Shown in pieces: positions 58,520 through 64,000 of a DNA stretch of 64,000 bases. Origin of the DNA: Ectobius pallidus (taxonomy: Eukaryota > Arthropoda > Insecta > Blattodea > Ectobiidae). Location of the stretch: contig CAXKWD010000002.1 in the NCBI GenBank assembly GCA_964059195.1, positions 162,074,559 to 162,138,558 of the forward strand, written 5' to 3'. Within the stretch, counting starts at the first letter, position 1; every line of letters begins with the position of its first letter. The position numbers and the translations under genes are program-made. The notes beneath the pieces are model-generated. The model saw nothing but the letters and a program-made list of their open reading frames with translations, searched no databases and was not told the origin of the DNA.

Positions 58520-59516
58520 CACTTAAAAAAATGCATATATTCTGTAAGTCATGCAAAGTCATAAAGAACAGCACAGTAATTCCAAAAACACAAAAAAAAA
58601 ATCATACCATCCAATCCAGTACTTCTGAAAATACATGGCCAACCTAAAATCCACAAGGAGGGTAATAAGATGAGGCCTATAACAAACAGTGTAAGTGCAC
58701 CCACATAATATTTGGCCAAATGACTTAACGGAAGGTTTAACTTTTCACAAAATTCAAAAGGAAGAACTTTAGGAACTACTTTGAATTGACTGAAGAAATA
58801 AAGGACACAAAACACTCCATTAATGATAATTTGGCCTCATTCATGTTGGTGGCATTATTCCCAAGCATCATAAAAGGGAAACAGATTGTGTATCTTAGAA
58901 AATGGCTTAAATCTATTAGACTAAATGACGAAAAAGGAATAAACAGATCGGACAAATCTATCCACAGATCATACATATTTTTCATTCAATGGCAAATTCT
59001 TCTAACTAAAATCAGGCCTAGCTATGGGAAACCCACTATCACCATTTTTAGCAGACCTATACATGAGTCGCTTGGAAATTCAAATCACTACTGCCTTCCC
59101 TTTCATGTTCAAAACATGATGTGTTGATATTTTTGCCATAACCCCCAAAAAGGTTAATCGAGATGCCCTTAAGTTGCTAAATATACAAGATAGTTCACTG
59201 AAGTTTACATTAGAAGAGCAAACATTCCCAGGCATTCCTAGAGCCATTCCTAGGCATCAAAATAATAAAAAAGGAAACAAGTTAGAATTTAGTATTTACA
59301 GAAAGGCCACCCACATTGATTCCTACATCAAAGCCAATAGCTTCAATCCAACATCACATAAACAAGCTGTATTCAATTCCCTCACATAGAGATTGATAAA
59401 CATTCCTCTCAGCAAATCAGAATATGACCTGGAATATAACACAATCATCCCCACTGCAGAACAAAATGGGGTCATCAGAGAACTAATTGACAAGAAATTC
59501 AACAAGGGAAAATAAC
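58520..59516 (+). pseudogene. Penelope-like element, RT palm and thumb piece
   Basis: In mixed frames: IHGQPKIHKEGNKMRPI, FFSFNGKFF then GLAMGNPLSPFLADLYMSRLE (motif B), a DIFAI remnant of the catalytic box, and an open stretch 59174..59389 with KLEFSIYRKATHIDSYI and SFNPTSHKQAVFNSLT. It ends LIDKKFNKGK. Stops and frameshifts make it inactive. The palm Asp pair of YVDD is reduced to VDIFAI, so the box is damaged. Confidence 0.85.
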
Positions 59517-59521
59517 AAAAA

Positions 59522-59755
59522 ATGATCTATTATTATTATTGTCATTTTCGTGTTCATCTTAGAAGATTGACCCCTGAGACGTGGCCATTAAAATTATATA
59601 ACTGGCAGCCTCCTTGGCAAAAGAAAAGGGGAAGACCACGACTATTGTGGAATGATTGTGTGAGACAGTCCATGGAAGATAGGCAAATGACTGATGAGGA
59701 TTGGAGTGACAGAAGAAGATGGAGACGTGGATGCGAGAGACACCATATGGTGTAG
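59522..59755 (+). pseudogene. LINE ORF2 C-terminal fragment
   Basis: A 77-codon open piece reads LRRLTPETWPLKLYNW, then KRGRPRLLWNDCVRQSM and DEDWSDRRRWRRG. The KRGRPR-W and W-DR-WR blocks are typical of the end of ORF2 in several insect LINEs. The rest of the LINE is not seen. Confidence 0.7.
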
Positions 59756-59848
59756 ATAACCTCACCAATTACATATATAAATGCAAATTAAAATACCTCT
59801 ATCCATATTTCATATTTTCATTTTATAAGTTGTAACAGTAATTATGTT

Positions 59849-61095
59849 TAGGGACCCTATTTTGTGGTAATAACTAGGGACCGGATTCTTAGGTTTTTAC
59901 CTATTTTTTTCCTTGCTTCCAAAACAAAAAGCGCTCATACACTTTTTCGAATCATGTCCATAGGATTCACCCACATTAATTCTGTGGCACCTAAAAATAC
60001 CTAAATGGAGTATAAAAACCTAAATATACCTAAACGGGATATAAAACCTAAAATATCTCATTTAGGCTACTTTTTTTTGTCTTTTTTGTTTGTCAGTTGA
60101 GGAATCAATATTTTGCGGAAAGACATTAATTTTTGTCGGGTTGAAATTAATACCACCAGCGTTTCGTTCAACCCATTTTCGTCTAGGATGGACAGTATCA
60201 AGAGAGGAAGTGTAGAGTACTGGCGTATTCCTTTTAAAATATTCGTACGAACAACCATTGTTGCCATGTATGAACAAGGATATAGATTTCTGTGTTTTAA
60301 AGCGTTTGTTTGCCTTAAGCCTTAGTACTGTCTTGTTATTCACATTGATTGGTCACACTGTGTTTTAAGAAGACGTGATAACTATGTATTGAATCCTATG
60401 TAGCAGATTCAACTTCATTAAACCAATTATTCTACCCGAAAACGATATTTTGGACCAAAAACCTAAAAAAAAAAACTATTTCACCCAAGGGAAAACCTAA
60501 AACAGTGTTTTTAAAAACCTAAAAATCCGGTCCCTAGTAATAATGATATGCGCAAAATTTCTAATAAATGTATTTTTCTTGATTTTCATGACGTAAATTG
60601 CATAAATATGCCATTTGCCAAGGATTTATAAGCAAGAAATGAGCTTATTAGAGCAAAAATATGGCATATGGACGAAATAATAGCGAAAACATGAAAAACA
60701 CGCATAATAAGAATGAAATGACCACATTTTCTCAGTCTGATTGAGATTTTAGTTGCTTCAAGTGCCTGTAGAGGGTGGGTCGGTACACCAGATGCCAAAC
60801 CTTTGCCCTGATAATGCTGAGGCGCTTATGTATATGTATTTTGGACATGCAATTTGAATTTCCACAAGTCAGGTGTGCAGTTACTAGATCAATTTCTTGC
60901 TTAAACACTATGAAAGAGTTTATGTAGTGGTGTAATAATTTGTTAATTACTCATGATTATAAGCTTTTTAAATTATTTAACTGAAAATAATACATTTGTG
61001 TAATACCATAAAATAAATGCAAAATAGTCACCGCTATGGAACCTTTTACAGTACCGCTATAGACCATTTTATTTCACCATATAATAGGGTCCCTA
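59849..61095. mobile_element. hAT-like MITE, outer
   Basis: Ends are TAGGGACCCTATT and AATAGGGTCCCTA. ATTATGTT is duplicated perfectly at 59841..59848 and 61096..61103. Without the inner element it is about 580 bp. There is no ORF. The 8 bp duplication and TAGGG termini fit the hAT superfamily. Confidence 0.9.
59875..60536. mobile_element. hAT-like MITE, inner
   Basis: Ends are TAGGGACCGGATTCTTAGG and CCTAAAAATCCGGTCCCTA. gtaataac and gtaataat flank it (seven of eight match). It inserted 26 bp inside the outer MITE. Subterminal aacctaaaa phrases recur. Two short minus-strand ORFs have no recognisable motif. Confidence 0.9.
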
Positions 61096-62075
61096 ATTAT
61101 GTTATGACCATGTAAATATAGAAGTTACTTTGTTTTCCTGAAGTTATGCTACTCAAGGCAGAAGCATTAACTCCTCTGGGAATGTGTGATTAACTCCAAA
61201 TAAGATGATAATTACAAAACAAATAAATGAATCAACAGAACGATGTTTGAAGAAATGATAGAAAATGAGGCAAGATTACAATATCCGACCCACCCGGCTC
61301 CCCTTTCCATCGGCCTGGTCGCCTTCTCCGCCAGCCTGCCTGCGTGCTCGCTTCCCCTCCGCCTATCGCGCATCATCCCGCGCGCATAAGCCCGCAGCTT
61401 GCTCTAATAATTGCAATTACCATTATAAAAAAACAAAATAAAACTTCACAAATTATAGAAAATGTCGAACAATTAAAAAAATACCCTTGTACCAAACATC
61501 ATATTTCACGATCTTTAAACACCAATTTGATAATACAAAAAATCGAAATTTACATAATATTTCCCAATTTTTAAAAACGCCGTGTTATGATATAAAACAT
61601 GGCTTAATCGATGCAGAAAAATTCCCTTGCACCAACAGTACTCTTTTCGTAACAAACAAAACATTTCAAAATTTGAAAAAGCGATTCTTGCGTTAACACT
61701 CGCGAATGCATGAAGTCACCCTTAGTACCTATATATACATGAAATCTTTCTTCACTGCTCAACTGTCATTCGTGGTGTAGTGGGTTAAGACTCCTAGCTA
61801 TAACGCTAGAGGTTCCGATAGATGGGAGGGTGAAGAGGAGGTGAGAGGAAGAGAGGAAAGAGACGGGAAAGAAAGAGAAGAAGAGAATAAAGGAGAAATA
61901 AATTATTTTTCTCCCCACCCAAAACCCCTACTTTCCACGTGGGTCCCGTTAGAGTAGTAGTGGTGGGGGACTCGGGTGGGTCGCATATTGTATTTTTCCC
62001 GAAAATGATAATGACAACTACCTACCACCACCACAACAACAACAAAAACAATAATAGCGATTTATCGGGTTCCAA
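61096..62075. other. Spacer with GC-rich patch and tRNA-like segment
   Basis: A GC-rich patch at about 61283..61395 stands out from the AT-rich surroundings. At about 61770..61830 a segment (gtggtgtagtgggttaag, then aggttccgatag) resembles A and B boxes of a SINE head and is followed by a purine-rich stretch to 61895. Neither can be assigned with confidence. Confidence 0.4.
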
Positions 62076-62079
62076 CTAC

Positions 62080-62310
62080 AAGAGTAGGAGGATTGATTGC
62101 AAGCTTCCAAGAGAAATGAGCTAATTGGAAAAATACCTGTATTAAATAGAAAAGGGTAGGTGGAATAAGTCAACTGAAAATCCAGGAAGACTTCGCCTTT
62201 TCTATACTGTATAATATAGACCTTCCCCCAATTAGTTCACTTCTCCCAGAGGTTGGCGGCAGAGAAAGCTATCAAAAGCTTGGAATCAATCCTCCTTCCT
62301 ACTCACCTGA
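62080..62310. repeat. Imperfect inverted repeat
   Basis: agtaggaggattgattgcaag with gagctaattgg near 62083..62130 is matched in inverse order by ccaattagttc and cttggaatcaatcctccttc at about 62229..62300. It may be the pair of ends of a small element or a hairpin-forming intron segment. Confidence 0.5.
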
Positions 62311-62494
62311 TTGTAAGCCTGAAAAATAATCATCTTTTCTGGATACTGGGAAAGCTCAACTTGCACAATAATAATAACATCATTAATAATAATAACAAAA
62401 AAGTATTAAAGTAAGATATAATTTTCCCTCATTTAAATATTTAAATAAGTAAGATATAATAAAACCCTCATTGGAAACAAAATGAAGTTTATTA

Positions 62495-63368
<874 letters not shown>

Positions 63369-63554
63369 CTGTTCGTGAGTAAGTCTCTGCTGCTCATGAT
63401 GTTGTTTGCTGGCAACGGCCTGACTTGCTGCAGCAGCAACAGTTGCTACAGATGTGGACATGGTTGTGGCAGGTTTTACATTCACATTCTGATTTTGGTC
63501 TGGTGATGGATGGGCTGGAGCGCACGGATGATCTCCAGTCATACCAGTTGCAGG
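63369..63554 (-). CDS. mbt: PAK4/mbt kinase, exon upstream of the kinase domain
   Basis: This exon encodes 62 residues of the linker just before the catalytic domain of a group II p21-activated serine/threonine kinase. It is rich in Ala, Gln, Ser and Thr and ends in LTHEQ, the sequence that precedes FRAALQ in mbt/PAK4 proteins. On the minus strand the acceptor is ttttccag at 63555..63562 and the donor is gtatgg at 63368; both borders are phase 0. The reading frame joins the next exon without a gap. The linker is poorly conserved in the family, so this exon is recognised by its last five residues, its phase and its position 520 bp upstream of the N-lobe exon. The CRIB/GTPase-binding N-terminus is not in the window and must lie beyond 64000. 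Confidence 0.88.
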
Positions 63555-64000
63555 CTGGAAAATACAATGTATAATAATATCAAGATAAGGGTAACAAGGG
63601 AATTAATTTTGAGAACCAACAAAGCACAGCAGGGCTTAAATAAAGCATTCACCTATTAAGAGTGAAAAATTTTAAATGGTGAGGAAAAAGATCCTATTGG
63701 GATCGTGCAATAGTATAGGAATAGTATCATGCAACCATGGATGATGCTAAATGCTACCATCGTGACTATTTATCAACTCTCGCAGCTGAATAGTTTTGAT
63801 TTAAAAATTTTAATGATCTCATGAACATGTAATTGAAAAACTCCTATATCTAACAAACCTACAGTCAAAAGGTACATCTTATGACAAGAAAAACTTGTTA
63901 AGCTTGAATTTCTCTAAGTCCACTTCACACACGATAAATATTCATAATTTTATATCCAAACAGCTATAATTATGTTATATGCTTAAACAAATACACCCAT
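63555..64000. other. Upstream PAK4/mbt intron end, nothing recognised
   Basis: AT-rich sequence upstream of the linker exon acceptor. I see no exon, repeat boundary or ORF of note. Confidence 0.5.

Larger units (their letters stand above)
41455..59516 (+). mobile_element. Second Penelope-like element, broken into pieces
   Basis: Three pieces of one plus-strand Penelope-like RT can be put in order: 41455..42140, about 50296..50410 and about 58520..59516. The first ends in VTIFTKADKCN and the second begins KIVMLDKSDYIDRMETLLND, which are adjacent in this family; the RTE LINE separates them. The third begins before IHGQPKIHKEGNKMRPI. A hAT element and a Gypsy element lie between the second and third. 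The GIY-YIG part is not present after 59516. That the third piece is the same copy as the first two is likely but not proven. Confidence 0.7.

Overview
The window is animal nuclear DNA, AT-rich (roughly 65% A+T by eye) and dominated by transposable elements. The only host gene I can support is on the minus strand: three exons of a group II p21-activated kinase (PAK4 / Drosophila mushroom bodies tiny, mbt). They encode the end of the linker (63369..63554), the N-lobe of the kinase (62660..62848) and the hinge-to-catalytic-loop part (26321..26581). All three are phase 0 with GT-AG borders. The exon with the DFG loop and the C-lobe does not appear, so the gene continues beyond coordinate 1 and upstream beyond 64000. 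Everything else lies inside its introns. The kinase sequence, the types of repeats and the (TTA)n-tailed LINEs suggest an arthropod, probably an insect with a large genome; I cannot name the species.

Layout: 1..6560 is a tandem array of an unidentified repeat (period about 1.7 kb net), with a TIR transposon (818..2471, which itself carries a SINE) in one copy and a LINE/SINE tail in the next. 6580..8760 is a minus-strand Penelope-like element. 9676..13156 is a degraded plus-strand LINE. 13442..24622 is a hAT-like non-autonomous element split by a complete Ty3/Gypsy retrotransposon (14405..24284), whose 5' LTR is itself split by a 1.2 kb TIR element (15053..16286).

24623..31530 holds an unidentified ORF, the kinase exon, a fold-back mariner, a dead hAT transposase gene, a SINE and a degenerate tandem repeat. 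31531..40716 is a small retroelement split by a full-length minus-strand LINE (32097..40293), itself split by a DNA transposon with inverted repeats of about 940 bp (33202..36408). 41455..59516 is a second Penelope-like element broken by an RTE LINE (which carries a non-autonomous Gypsy element, 44383..49646), a hAT element with an intron-containing transposase gene (50613..54518) and an internally deleted Gypsy element (54717..58331). 59849..61095 is a pair of nested hAT-like MITEs.

Target-site duplications or interrupted reading frames fix most of the nesting, so the order of insertion can be read directly. Most element genes are broken. The best preserved is the 1100-codon pol of the Gypsy element at 19163..22465. 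Element boundaries rest on inspection by eye; family names below superfamily level are not claimed unless stated.
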